Made by a program: the position numbers and the translations under genes. A DNA stretch of 64,000 nt from Aminobacter sp. J41 (lineage in GTDB: Bacteria > Pseudomonadota > Alphaproteobacteria > Rhizobiales > Rhizobiaceae). The stretch is taken from NCBI RefSeq assembly GCF_000526635.1, contig NZ_JAGL01000011.1:56132-120131 (forward strand), given 5' to 3'. Positions 9,504 to 19,300 of the stretch are shown piece by piece. Positions within the stretch are counted from its first letter, which is position 1. Each line of letters starts with the position of its first letter. The notes under the pieces are model-generated. The model was not told the DNA's origin. It saw nothing but the letters and a program-made list of their open reading frames with translations, and searched no databases.

Positions 9504-11491
9504 TCCGCAGCAACCCCTGCCGGAACAGCCTTCGTCTTGCGGCGTGCCGGCGCGCCCACGCGCAGGCGCCGGTCAAGCAGCGAAATCACGCCGCCGGCCA
9601 TCATCACGACACCGCCGAGCCAGATCAGCAGCACCAGCGGCTTCCACCACACGCGCACGACCAGCCCGCCATCGGGCGCTACGTCGCCGAGCGAAACGTA
9701 GAGCTGGCTGAAACCGCGTGTGGCAATGCCGGCTTCCGTTGTCGGCATCTGGCGAGCAGTGTAGACGCGCTTCGACGAAATGATCTCGCCCTTCGGACGC
9801 CCCGCCGCGTCGAAATAGGTGAATCGAGCACGATCCTCCGTGAAGTTCGGGCCACGGTAGGGCGCGATGTCCTCGAACTTGAGCGCGTAGCCGGCAACGG
9901 GGAGCGTGTCGCCCGGACGCATCACCGTGACTTCTTCGACGTCGAGCGAGGTAACGGTCGCGATGCCGAGCACCGTGACGCCAAGACCGAAATGCGCCAG
10001 CGCCGTGCCGAACACGGAGCGCGGCAGGCCGCGGAAACGGCGCCAAGCGACCGACCCTGACACGCCGCCGACGCCGGCCTTCAGCGCCAGGTCCGTCATC
10101 GCGCCCAGCATCAGCCAGGCCGCAAGGCCCATGCCAAAGGCCGCGAGCACTCCGGTGCCATCGACGAAGAAGTAGCCGATCAGCATCACCAGCAACGCGC
10201 CGCCGAAGGCGAAGAACAGGCGCTGCGCCACCGCATAGAGATCGCCGCGCTTCCAGGCGAGCAGCGGGCCGAACGGAACGGCGAGCAGCAGCGGCACCGC
10301 AAGCGGGATGAAGGTAAGGTTGAAGAAGGGCGCTCCGACCGAAATCTTCTCACCCGACACCGCTTCGACCAGCATCGGGTAGAGCGTGCCGAGCAGCACG
10401 GTTGCCGTCGCGGTGGTCAGGAACAGGTTGTTGAGGACGAGCGAGCCCTCGCGTGAAATCGGGTGGAACAGGCCGCCCGCCGTCAGCGACGAAGCGCGCA
10501 CGGCAAACAGCGCGAGGGAGCCGCCGATGAACAGGATCAGCAGCACGAGGATGAATACGCCGCGCGCCGGATCGGTCGCGAATGCGTGCACCGAGGTCAA
10601 CACACCCGAGCGGACAAGGAACGTACCCATCAGCGACAGCGAGAAGGTGAGGATTGCCAGCAGCAGCGTCCAGATCTTCAGCGCCGAGCGCTTTTCCATG
10701 ACGATCGCTGAGTGCAGCAAAGCCGTTCCGGACAGCCAGGGCATGAATGAAGCGTTCTCGACCGGGTCCCAGAACCACCAGCCGCCCCAGCCGAGTTCGT
10801 AATAGGCCCAGTAGGAGCCCATTGCGATACCGCCGGTCAGGAAGATCCACGCGGCCAGCGTCCACGGGCGCACCCAGCGCGCCCACGCCGCATCGATGCG
10901 GCCCTCGATAAGGGCGGCAGCGGCGAAGGAGAAGCAGACCGAGAAGCCAACATAGCCGAGGTAGAGCATCGGCGGGTGAACCGCGAGCCCGATGTCCTGC
11001 AGCACGGGATTGAGGTCGCGGCCCTCCATCGGCGCCGGCGTTAATCGCGCAAACGGGTTCGACGTCGCCAGGATGAACAGCAGAAAGGCGGCTCCGACCA
11101 GCCCCTGAATGGAAAGCACGTTGGCGCGCAGCGTGTCGGGCAGGTTGCGGCCGAACATGGCGACCAGCGCGCCGAAGAAGGTGAGGATGAAGACCCAGAG
11201 GATCATCGAACCCTCATGGTTTCCCCATACGCCCGTTACCTTGTAGAGCATCGGCTTTGCCGAGTGGGAGTTCTCCCACACGTTCAAAACCGAGAAGTCG
11301 GACTGGACGTATGCGGTAATCAGGGTCGCGAAGGACAGCGCGACGAGCGCAAAGCCCACCAGCGTCACCGGGCTCGCAACCGCCATCAGCCTTGCATCGC
11401 CCAGGCGCGTCCCCGCAAGCGGCACCGCGAACTGGACGAGAGCCAGGGTGAAGGCCAGGACCAGCGAGAAATGTCCGATCTCGGCGATCAC
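9500..11491 (-). CDS. ccmF: Heme lyase subunit CcmF (CycK)
   Basis: CcmF accepts heme from holo-CcmE and attaches it to apocytochromes with CcmH/CcmI. The 663-residue protein has about 14 membrane helices and the tryptophan-rich WWD region (GWGGWWFWDPVENASFMPW, near residues 236-254) plus conserved HEGSM and HPPMLY histidine motifs. It overlaps ccmE upstream and ccmH downstream by four bases each, so the three genes are translationally coupled. No frame problem seen. Confidence 0.96.
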   Translation of the reverse strand: MIAEIGHFSLVLAFTLALVQFAVPLAGTRLGDARLMAVASPVTLVGFALVALSFATLITAYVQSDFSVLNVWENSHSAKPMLYKVTGVWGNHEGSMILWVFILTFFGALVAMFGRNLPDTLRANVLSIQGLVGAAFLLFILATSNPFARLTPAPMEGRDLNPVLQDIGLAVHPPMLYLGYVGFSVCFSFAAAALIEGRIDAAWARWVRPWTLAAWIFLTGGIAMGSYWAYYELGWGGWWFWDPVENASFMPWLSGTALLHSAIVMEKRSALKIWTLLLAILTFSLSLMGTFLVRSGVLTSVHAFATDPARGVFILVLLILFIGGSLALFAVRASSLTAGGLFHPISREGSLVLNNLFLTTATATVLLGTLYPMLVEAVSGEKISVGAPFFNLTFIPLAVPLLLAVPFGPLLAWKRGDLYAVAQRLFFAFGGALLVMLIGYFFVDGTGVLAAFGMGLAAWLMLGAMTDLALKAGVGGVSGSVAWRRFRGLPRSVFGTALAHFGLGVTVLGIATVTSLDVEEVTVMRPGDTLPVAGYALKFEDIAPYRGPNFTEDRARFTYFDAAGRPKGEIISSKRVYTARQMPTTEAGIATRGFSQLYVSLGDVAPDGGLVVRVWWKPLVLLIWLGGVVMMAGGVISLLDRRLRVGAPARRKTKAVPAGVAAE

Positions 11492-11958
11492 TGCGTTGCC
11501 TCTTCGCCGTCAGAGGACTCGGCGTGCTGCCACATGCCGTTCTGCTTCAGCTTGTCCGCAACTTCCGGGGGCATGTAGGTTTCGTCGTGCTTCGCCAGCA
11601 CGCTGTCGGCAACGAAGATGCCGTCCGGCCGCATCTCGCCTTCGGTGACAACGCCCTGACCCTCGCGGAAAAGGTCAGGCAGGATGCCGTTATAGGCGAC
11701 GCGGACCGAGTGCGACTGGTCGGTGACCGAGAACTGGATCTCGGTTCCTCCGCCGCGCACGACCGAGCCTTCCTCAACGAGGCCGCCGAGACGGATGCGC
11801 TGCCCGGCCTCAGGCGCGGCAGCCTTCAGGTCGATGGGCGTATAGAAGTACGATGTCTTCTGGCCGAGAGCATAAAGCGTCAGTCCCGAGGCAAGGCCCA
11901 GGAACAGCATCGCCCCGCCAATCACCGAAAGCCGCTTCTGCTTGCGCGTCATTGCCAT
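11488..11958 (-). CDS. ccmE: Heme chaperone CcmE (CycJ)
   Basis: Periplasmic heme chaperone tethered by one N-terminal helix (about 10-31). The OB-fold domain carries the covalent heme-binding motif HDETYMPPEV with His124 and Tyr128. Length (156) is standard. The start lies three bases after the ccmI stop and the end overlaps ccmF by four bases. The other cytochrome c maturation genes (ccmABCDG) are not in the window and must lie elsewhere, as is common in rhizobia. Confidence 0.96.
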   Translation of the reverse strand: MAMTRKQKRLSVIGGAMLFLGLASGLTLYALGQKTSYFYTPIDLKAAAPEAGQRIRLGGLVEEGSVVRGGGTEIQFSVTDQSHSVRVAYNGILPDLFREGQGVVTEGEMRPDGIFVADSVLAKHDETYMPPEVADKLKQNGMWQHAESSDGEEATQ

Positions 11959-11961
11959 CGT

Positions 11962-13038
11962 CTATTCCTTCGCACTCAAGCCGCGTTCCGCGGCAAAGGC
12001 GGACAGTTCATTGCCGGCTTCGCTATCGGCGCCCAGCGCCTCAAGTCCTCGCGCGAGCGCATCCTTCGCCTGCTCCATCCGACCGAGCACGACATAGGAG
12101 TGAATGAGCCGCTGCCAGCCGGCCGGATCCTGCGGCTGCTCGCGCAGTCGCTGGTCGAGGCCTGCCACCATATTCTCGATCATCTCGGACTGTGCGTTGT
12201 CCGAAGTCAAATTGCCGTCATCACCATTGGTTGATGCGAGCGCCTGGTTGATCGCGCCGCGCCACGGCGAATCCGCCGGCAGGTCGGCGAGCAGCTCACG
12301 TAGCGCCTTCTGGGCGTCCTCGACCCGGCCTTCCTGAGACAGCGCTGCCGCCAGCGCAAACCGAGCCTTCGGGTTGCCGGGCTCTAGCCGCAGGGCCCGC
12401 TCATAGGCCTGGCGAGCATCAGCAACGATGACTCCACCGGCCTCCGCCGTCAGCGCATCGGCAAGTCCGATTTCACGCGCGGCGTTCTGTCCGCTGATGG
12501 AGATGGCGCTGCGCCAGGCGGTCACCGAATCCTGGAAACGACCAACGCGGTAGTAGATCGGCGCAAGCACCTCCCAGCCGCGGGCATCCTGCGGATTCGC
12601 GACAAGATGCTTTTCAGCGCGAGCAATCAGCTCCTCGATGCTGCTCTCGGACGGATCCTTAGACAGGCGCGCTTCAAGCGGCTGGCTCGGGAGATCGGGC
12701 GAGCCGGTGACGGAATAGACGCCCCAGCTTGCGAGTGGCACCATCAGCACGGCGCAGGTGGCGATCACCTTGCCGATCTGGCTGCTTGTGGCAGCCATCT
12801 GCTTCTCGCCGGAAATCTTGAGGATTCGGCGCCCAATTTCGGCGCGTGCTTCCGCGGCCTCCTGCGGATCGATCACGCCGCGCTCGACGTCTCGTTCAAG
12901 CTCCGCCAGTTGGTCCTGGTAGACCGTCAGGTCGTGGTCAGCGTCCGCGCCAGCGGACGCGCGCCCGCTCATCGCCGGCAGCAACACGGCAAGGCACGCG
13001 GCAATGGTAAGGAGGGCTGCGAAAATCCAGAAAGCCAT
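11962..13038 (-). CDS. ccmI: Cytochrome c biogenesis protein CcmI (CycH)
   Basis: CcmI binds apocytochrome c C-termini and delivers them to the CcmF/H lyase. The 358-residue protein has two membrane helices (about 3-24 and 91-110) joined by a cytoplasmic loop, then a periplasmic TPR region (about 150-350; repeats such as GWEVLAPIYYRVGRFQDSV and RALRLEPGNPKARFALA). First gene of the ccmIEFH unit, three bases before ccmE. Confidence 0.9.
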   Translation of the reverse strand: MAFWIFAALLTIAACLAVLLPAMSGRASAGADADHDLTVYQDQLAELERDVERGVIDPQEAAEARAEIGRRILKISGEKQMAATSSQIGKVIATCAVLMVPLASWGVYSVTGSPDLPSQPLEARLSKDPSESSIEELIARAEKHLVANPQDARGWEVLAPIYYRVGRFQDSVTAWRSAISISGQNAAREIGLADALTAEAGGVIVADARQAYERALRLEPGNPKARFALAAALSQEGRVEDAQKALRELLADLPADSPWRGAINQALASTNGDDGNLTSDNAQSEMIENMVAGLDQRLREQPQDPAGWQRLIHSYVVLGRMEQAKDALARGLEALGADSEAGNELSAFAAERGLSAKE

Positions 13039-13105
13039 GGCCGTCAGATAGCGGTTGGTTTCCCCGATGCCAATGACGGCTCAGTGCGGCTTTTTGGCGA
13101 TCTCG

Positions 13106-13543
13106 CTACGCGAGAAGCGTCCAGCTGCCGTCGGGATTGCGACATGCAGTGCCGCGCGTCGAACGCACCGCGGGGCCCGCATAAACCGTATGCGTGTACT
13201 GGCGGCAATCCTGAGACCCCACCCTGTACGGCGACCCGGCAACGACTTCACCCCGGCTTCCACCAGGGCGCCCCCACGACACGGACTGACCGGCTGGCAT
13301 ATATTCGAGCGCTCGATACTCCGCTTCCAGAGCGCGCCGGCGCTCGCGGCTGTCCAGCTGGACGCCCGGCGTGCGGGCGATCAGGCCTCCTGCCATCGCC
13401 TCAACGATGGCCGTCGAAACCGGTCGCGAACTTCCTGCAAATGCCCTTTCCGCCAGACTTGCCGTTGGGCTGCCCGTCGTGGAACAGGCCGACAACAGCG
13501 CTACGAGAACCACCACCGCCGCAATCGAATGGTTCATTACCAA
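13106..13543 (-). CDS. Surface-antigen-like lipoprotein (17 kDa antigen / RT0821 type)
   Basis: Predicted outer-membrane lipoprotein of 145 residues. The signal peptide ends in the lipobox LLSAC (Cys20), and the C-terminal half (SPYRVGSQDCRQYTHTVY...RGTACRNPDGSW) resembles the RT0821/Lpp0805 surface-protein group, where a YTQTV-like stretch and two Cys are conserved. The start may be Met1 or Met3. It sits alone between ccmI and feuQ on the same strand. Function unknown; family placement is by motif only. Confidence 0.65.
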   Translation of the reverse strand: MVMNHSIAAVVVLVALLSACSTTGSPTASLAERAFAGSSRPVSTAIVEAMAGGLIARTPGVQLDSRERRRALEAEYRALEYMPAGQSVSWGRPGGSRGEVVAGSPYRVGSQDCRQYTHTVYAGPAVRSTRGTACRNPDGSWTLLA

Positions 13544-13636
13544 GATGCCTTTCCAATCAGTCCTGCGTCTCCCCCGCCGACCGACGCTTCATTAAGGCAG
13601 AGTTTGGCGCATCCATGGCAAAACGGCAACGTAACG

Positions 13637-15037
13637 TCACTGTTGTGCACGTTTAAGGGTTACCGATGCACGCAGGCCACCCCAGGGTGACCGAGAAAGC
13701 ACGATCTCCCCGCCGTACTCCTTGACGAGATCGGCAACGATCGAGAGCCCGAGGCCCGTGCCCGGCTTCGTCTCGTCGAGCCTGCGGCCGCGCACCAGCG
13801 CATCGCGCCGGCATTCCTCGGGGATTCCCGGTCCGTCATCATCGACGATCAGCCGGAAGGTGCGCTGGCTGGCCTCGCCCGGCCCTGCCTCGATCGTGGC
13901 CGCGACCTGCTCTCGGCCCCACTTCATCGCGTTCTCGAGCAGGTTGCCGGCGATCTCCTCGAGATCCTCGCGCTCGCCGGCGAAGATGAGCTCCTCGTCC
14001 GGCGCGTCCAGTGACAGGTCGATGCGCGGATTGAGCTTAGCCATCACCCGCACCATGCGTTCGATGACCTGCCTGACCGGCGTGCGGAAGACGATGGTGT
14101 CGCGCTGCGCGGCCATTCGCGCCCGCTGCAGATAATGCTCCACCTGCTGCTGCATGGCGCCTGCCTGCTCGGCGATCAGCTGGCCCTTCTTGCCACCGAT
14201 CGCCCGCGCCTCATTGGTCAGCACCGCGAGCGGCGTTTTGAGCGAATGGGCAAGATTGCCCACCTGCGTTCGGGAGCGCTCGACGATGCGGCGGTTATTG
14301 TCGATCAGCGCATTGGTCTCATCTGCAAGCGGCGCGATCTCGGCCGGAAAAACACCGTCAAGACGATGCGCCTGCCCCGCGCGAATCTCCGCCAGCGCCT
14401 CGCGCACGCGCCGCAGCGGGTTGAGGCCAATCAGGATCGCGATCGCGTTGATGGCGATCATGCCAAGGCCGAAGATCAGCAGCGACAGGTAAAGCTGCCG
14501 CTCAAAGCTGGCGATGTCTTCTTCCAGCTCGGTACGATTTCCCATCACCCTGAAGCGGGCGATGCTGTTCTCGCCCGCCAGCACGAACTCGCTTTCAAAG
14601 ACCTCAATGGTCTCGCCATCGAGTCCGTCAGCGAGATAGCTGCGCTGGTATTCGCTGTTGAACGGGAATTCGTCGATCGGCGGCGACGGGAGGTCTCCGG
14701 TCAGCGACAGCGATTGAAGCCTGCCCTTTACGTCCTCCGAGACAGGCTCAACCGACCAGTACCAGCCCGAGTTCGGAATGGTGAACCGCAGGTCGCCGAG
14801 GTTGGGCGAGCCGGAGAGCCTTCCATCGGCATCAACGCCGACGGAGCTGATGAGGTTGAACAGGTGCGCGGTCAGCAGGCTTTCGAAGCCGCGCTCGCTC
14901 GCCTGCCTGAACAGGGTGGAGATGATGGTTGCAATGACAACAAGCGCCAGCACCGCCCACACCGTCGAGAAGGCGACGACGCGAAATGCGAGGTACCGGA
15001 AAGGCTTCTTAAGGATCGGAAGGACGGACGCCAGCAC
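13637..15037 (-). CDS. feuQ: Sensor histidine kinase FeuQ
   Basis: Membrane sensor kinase of 466 residues: helices at about 22-44 and 183-205 flank a periplasmic sensor domain; a HAMP-like linker is followed by NLAHSLKTPLAVL (His264) and an HATPase domain with DDDGPGIPEE and GTGLGLSIVADL. Together with the regulator 37 bases upstream it matches FeuP/FeuQ, which in Sinorhizobium meliloti activates ndvA (cyclic glucan export) and is needed for osmoadaptation and symbiosis (established knowledge). Assignment rests on pairing, domain layout and neighbourhood rather than alignment. Confidence 0.75.
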   Translation of the reverse strand: MLASVLPILKKPFRYLAFRVVAFSTVWAVLALVVIATIISTLFRQASERGFESLLTAHLFNLISSVGVDADGRLSGSPNLGDLRFTIPNSGWYWSVEPVSEDVKGRLQSLSLTGDLPSPPIDEFPFNSEYQRSYLADGLDGETIEVFESEFVLAGENSIARFRVMGNRTELEEDIASFERQLYLSLLIFGLGMIAINAIAILIGLNPLRRVREALAEIRAGQAHRLDGVFPAEIAPLADETNALIDNNRRIVERSRTQVGNLAHSLKTPLAVLTNEARAIGGKKGQLIAEQAGAMQQQVEHYLQRARMAAQRDTIVFRTPVRQVIERMVRVMAKLNPRIDLSLDAPDEELIFAGEREDLEEIAGNLLENAMKWGREQVAATIEAGPGEASQRTFRLIVDDDGPGIPEECRRDALVRGRRLDETKPGTGLGLSIVADLVKEYGGEIVLSRSPWGGLRASVTLKRAQQ

Positions 15038-15074
15038 CGGTCGCCCGTTCAGCCGTGATGGACGCGGGCGCTTC

Positions 15075-15740
15075 TCACTCCGGCGTCCCCCGCATGCGGT
15101 AGCCGAGCCCGCGAACCGTTTCGATCAGGTCGACGCCCATTTTCTTGCGCAGCCGGCCGACGAACACCTCGATGGTGTTCGAGTCGCGGTCGAAATCCTG
15201 GTCGTAAAGGTGCTCAACCAGCTCAGTGCGCGACACCACCTGGTCCATGTGGTGCATCAGATAGGCGAGCAGGCGAAACTCGTGCGAGGTCAGCTTCAGC
15301 GTCACGCCGTCGATGGTGGCCTTCGAAGACTTGGTGTCGAGCCGAAGCGGTCCGCAAATCAGCTCCGACGAGGCGTGCCCAGCCGCGCGGCGGATCAGCG
15401 CGCGCACGCGCGCCAGCACTTCCTCGATATGGAACGGCTTGGTGACGTAGTCGTCTGCGCCCGCGTCGATGCCGGCGACCTTGTCGCTCCAGCGGTCGCG
15501 CGCGGTCAGGATCAGCACCGGCATCTTGCGCCCGTCCCGACGCCAGCGCTCCAACACGCTGATGCCGTCCATCTGCGGCAGGCCGATATCGAGCACCACT
15601 GCGTCGTAGGGCTCGGTGTCGCCCAGAAAGTGCCCCTCCTCGCCGTCAAATGCCCGGTCCACGACATACCCGGCATCGATGAGCGCTTCGGAAACCTGAC
15701 GGTTCAGATCCTTGTCGTCCTCGACCACGAGTATGCGCAT
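15075..15740 (-). CDS. feuP: OmpR-family response regulator FeuP
   Basis: Response regulator of 221 residues: receiver domain with Asp51 (VVLDIGLPQ), the TARDRWSDKVAGIDAG helix and Lys in VTKPFHIEE, then an OmpR winged helix ending in ETVRGLGYRM. Directly upstream of feuQ on the same strand. The RWSDKV stretch is characteristic of the PhoP/FeuP subgroup. Its orthologue in S. meliloti works with FeuQ; the small secreted protein 67 bases upstream may complete the system. Confidence 0.78.
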   Translation of the reverse strand: MRILVVEDDKDLNRQVSEALIDAGYVVDRAFDGEEGHFLGDTEPYDAVVLDIGLPQMDGISVLERWRRDGRKMPVLILTARDRWSDKVAGIDAGADDYVTKPFHIEEVLARVRALIRRAAGHASSELICGPLRLDTKSSKATIDGVTLKLTSHEFRLLAYLMHHMDQVVSRTELVEHLYDQDFDRDSNTIEVFVGRLRKKMGVDLIETVRGLGYRMRGTPE

Positions 15741-15807
15741 TGGGTGTCCTGTGGGTTGGCGTCGGGGGTGATTATGTCTGGAAATTCACGGCAGGCAACG
15801 TGACGCT

Positions 15808-16095
15808 CTAGCCGGCGGGAACCACGATTTCCTCGCGGCGCGGCCGCTGGCCGTCCCGCGCAGGCAACAGCACGACGATGACGCAGACCTGCTGGCCACC
15901 TCTCACGTCCGGCGTGGCGCGCGCCAGCTGTCCGCCCATCTGCGCGGCGTAGCGCTGGCCGACGTCGTGGCAGGAGCCCGCCTGCGCGACTTCATAGGCG
16001 CCGGATGCCGCCTGGACCGGTGCCTCAGGCACCAGCACGGCCGAGGCCAGAAGTCCTGCGACAAGAACTTGAGAGATGGTGCGGAGCGTTTTCAT
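15808..16095 (-). CDS. Small secreted protein next to feuPQ, possible FeuN
   Basis: Ninety-five residues with a Sec-type signal peptide (about 1-29, AxA-like end at VQAAS) and a mature part of about 66 residues containing two Cys (SCHDVGQRYAAQ and QQVCVIVVLLPAR) that could form a disulfide, then a basic tail (PRREEIVVPAG). It lies just upstream of feuP on the same strand. In S. meliloti a small periplasmic protein, FeuN, is encoded beside feuPQ and inhibits FeuQ; size, export and position fit, but sequence identity was not tested. Confidence 0.7.
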   Translation of the reverse strand: MKTLRTISQVLVAGLLASAVLVPEAPVQAASGAYEVAQAGSCHDVGQRYAAQMGGQLARATPDVRGGQQVCVIVVLLPARDGQRPRREEIVVPAG

Positions 16096-16150
16096 GCCTC
16101 GGTTCTATCGTAGTATGCCTGAACGCGGAATGAACAATAACCGCCGCACG

Positions 16151-16357
16151 CTAACCGATCCTTGCGCGTGCAGCCAGCCTGCCAACCAGTGCAACGAGCG
16201 CGGCGACGGCTACCACTGCCTGCACGATACCGTCGACCAGCTCCGTCATTTCTGCATCTTCAAAGTTAAATCCAAACAACCCCGCGATCGCGGCAACAAT
16301 GACAACTAGTGATGCCCACACCGTTCGCGACAGATACCACGGCTTTACCTCCTCCAT
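16151..16357 (-). CDS. Holin-like small membrane protein at the end of the GTA cluster
   Basis: Sixty-eight residues: a short polar N-terminus (EEVKPWYLSRTVW), a hydrophobic helix (about 14-32), an acidic linker and a second hydrophobic helix (about 43-61) ending in basic residues. The KPWYLSRTVW start followed by two helices is a pattern I associate with prophage holins. It lies 15 bases after the gp15 homologue and is presumably co-transcribed. Holin activity is inferred; it could also be a simple accessory membrane protein. Confidence 0.6.
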   Translation of the reverse strand: MEEVKPWYLSRTVWASLVVIVAAIAGLFGFNFEDAEMTELVDGIVQAVVAVAALVALVGRLAARARIG

Positions 16358-16372
16358 TTAGCTCTCCTCATC

Positions 16373-19300
16373 TTAAGTGAGCGTCACGCGACACCGCGCC
16401 GGAAAGCCCGCACCCACGGACGAACTGACTTGGCGTACGGTGACTTCGACCTCGCAAGGCCGATCCAGAAAATCCGCCAGCCCGAATCCCTCTGGATAAA
16501 TCCAGGAAGGCGCGAAAACCTCGGCTGAACGCCGGACCTCCCCTGTCTCATCGGCAATCTCAATCCGGTACTTTTCGCTCTCCTCGCCGAGCGGAATGTC
16601 CTCGGCCAGCCAGGAATCAGCGTCGATCCGCCCGCGCCGGATCCAGCTGATCGCGACACTGCCGTCGTCCTGCTCCACCGCCTTCAGATGCACCGGCGAC
16701 AGCGGCAGTCGCGCCCGCATGCCGCCTGCCTGCTGTACCGAAACGAAGTTTCGCGTGCTGGGCGTCTGGCCAGCTGGCCCCACGCGCCAGTTGAGCAGCA
16801 AGCCGCACTGTTCCGGTGTGAGCCCCGCGCTCACCACCGCGCTGTTCAGCAGCACGAATGGCGCACCGGCGGTATGGCCGTTTCGCATTGCGTCTTCAGT
16901 GCCAAGCTGCGCCCGCAGCAGCTTTGTCAGCCGCCAGATGCTTGGCGCGATTTCCTCTGCGGCGGCAAACTGCAGCACTTCCCATTCGCCGCTCTCTGAC
17001 CGCACGGCCGCGACATTCGCTCCGTTGAGGAGGCTCGCCATGCTGACGCTGGCGAGTTCGCCGCCGAACAGCTTCACCGTCAGCGAGCCGGCAAGATCCA
17101 TCCTGGCCCGAGGTCCGGGTTCCAGCGGCTCGACGAGTTCGCCCATCGTCGCCCTCGTTTCGACTGCGGTCATAAACTGGAACGAGCTCTGCTCCGGCGA
17201 GGCATAGACCGCCTGCTGCCGCCAGGGATCGGCGAATGCAGCAATCCTGAACTGCTTTTCGAAGTCGCCGGTTCCCGGCAGCATCGGCAGGTCGAGAAGC
17301 ATGACATGCGGCGGCCCTGCGATAGCCGGCGGGCGGTAATTGCTGTCGCCGAAGCCGAGCCCTTGTGGCGTCGGCACCCGGCGACTGACGCGCCGCGCGA
17401 CCACCTTGCGCCTCAGTCCCTGCTCGACCTCAGTCACGAGGTAGTCGTAGCCCGCCTCATCAGCATCCAGCCGCACGACGGCGCCGACCTCGATTGCGGT
17501 CGCATTCGCCGGCACCGCAAAGCCGATCCTATCTCGCGCAACATGGCGACGCTCGAGCCAGTCGCTGATCAGTGCCGCAGCGCCTTCACGATGAATGCTG
17601 CCGGGAAGCGACAGCCGCTCGATTGAAGCCTCATGCGCCCCCGGCCGCACGACCCGCACAACGGCTGCCTGATACTCCGCAAAAGGTTCGATGAAGCTCA
17701 CCTCGGCCGCGTCGTTCAGGTCGCGCTGCGGCATGCGCGTCCGCTCCAGCGTGGCGCCGCCTTCCTCCACGACGAGCTCCGCGACGGGAAAGACCTGCTG
17801 CGCAGCATCTTCCGACGAGAACCGCAGCCGTCCGTCCTCTTCCCTAGCCACCACACCGAAGAGCTGCGCAAAGGGCTCCAGCGCTGCCCGCGCGGTATCC
17901 GGCGCATCTGTCAGGTAGCCATAGAGACTTCCGGCCACCAGCTTTGTGTCGGCCGCCGGCAGCCCGTGATCCTTCAGGATCGCCTCGACCAGATCCGCGC
18001 CGAGCACCCCGCACAGCCTGCCGTTCAGCCAGTGGCCGGCGCTCCAGTTCTCGCCATCGGCCCAGATTTCGTCGTGCAGCGGAAAGGCCGGAAACGGCCG
18101 CGCGTCCCATGCCCATACGCTGATACGCGCCGGCTCGACCATCCGCCCGCCATAGACGGGCGAAACCGGGTTCTTCGCCTCGTCGAAATAGCGGCTTGCC
18201 GGGTCCCAGTGCTGATAGTGCGCCTGCAGGAACCTGGCCGGCGCCTCGTCCGCTCGCCCGCCGTTCGAGAAATACGGGATCGCGTTCTCCGACGATTTTC
18301 TGTCCGGAAACACGTTTGGCTGGTTGGGGCCCTTATCGACCGCCGGGCAACCAAGCTCCGTGAACCAGATCGGCTTCGAACGCGGCAGCCAAGCAGTCGG
18401 CTCAGCCGCCTCGACCCCACCGATCCGGTTGAAGTGCTGGTTCTCCCACCACGAGACCAGGTCCTTGTAGCGGAAGACCCACGGCTTGCCATAGGCGCCG
18501 TCGGTGATCGGCGAGCGCTCCCGCGCTTCACGCGCCCCGGGACTGGCGTAGTACCAGTCAAAGCCCTCGCCGGCGCTCACCTGGCTGCGTAAACCGTCAA
18601 TGTCGTAAGGCAGGCGGAATCCATCCGGGTTCCCGCCGTCGATGTCTTCGTCGCGCCAGTCCGCCAGCGGCATGTAGTTGTCGATGCCAACCGCATCGAC
18701 CGCCGGATGCGCCCACAGCTCGTCGAGGTGAAAGAACACGTCGCCGGAACCGTCCGGCGGCTGGTGCCCGAAATATTCGGTCCAGTCGGCGCCATAGGTG
18801 ATCTTCGTGCTGCTGCCCAGAACGCTGCGGACATCGGCGGCCAACTCGCACAACGCCTCGACGAACGGGAATCGGTTATCCCCGTCGCGCAGCGTCGTCA
18901 GCCCGCGCAACTCGGAGCCGATCAGGAAGGTGTCGACGCCGCCTGCTAGCTCAGCCAGCCTTGCGTAGTGCAGCACCAGCCGGCGAAAGCCCCACTCGTC
19001 CTCGTCACCCGAGAACGCGACCCTACCTTCCTCGACAGCAAAATCCGCTACAGCCGCGCTGCCGCAGAACGCCGCCACATCGTCCCGAATTTCTGCAGAC
19101 TTGTCCGGCGATCCCTCGCGTCCCGGCGCCGGGATGCAGCTGATGCGCCCGCGCCACGGGAAAGGTGCTTGCTCGTCCGCGCCGTGGGGATCAGGCAACC
19201 CATTGCCCGACGGCACGTCCATCATCAGGAACGGGTAGAGCGCAACGCGCAATCCGCGGCGCCTGATTTCCTGGATGAAGCGAACGACGGAGGCGTCCGA

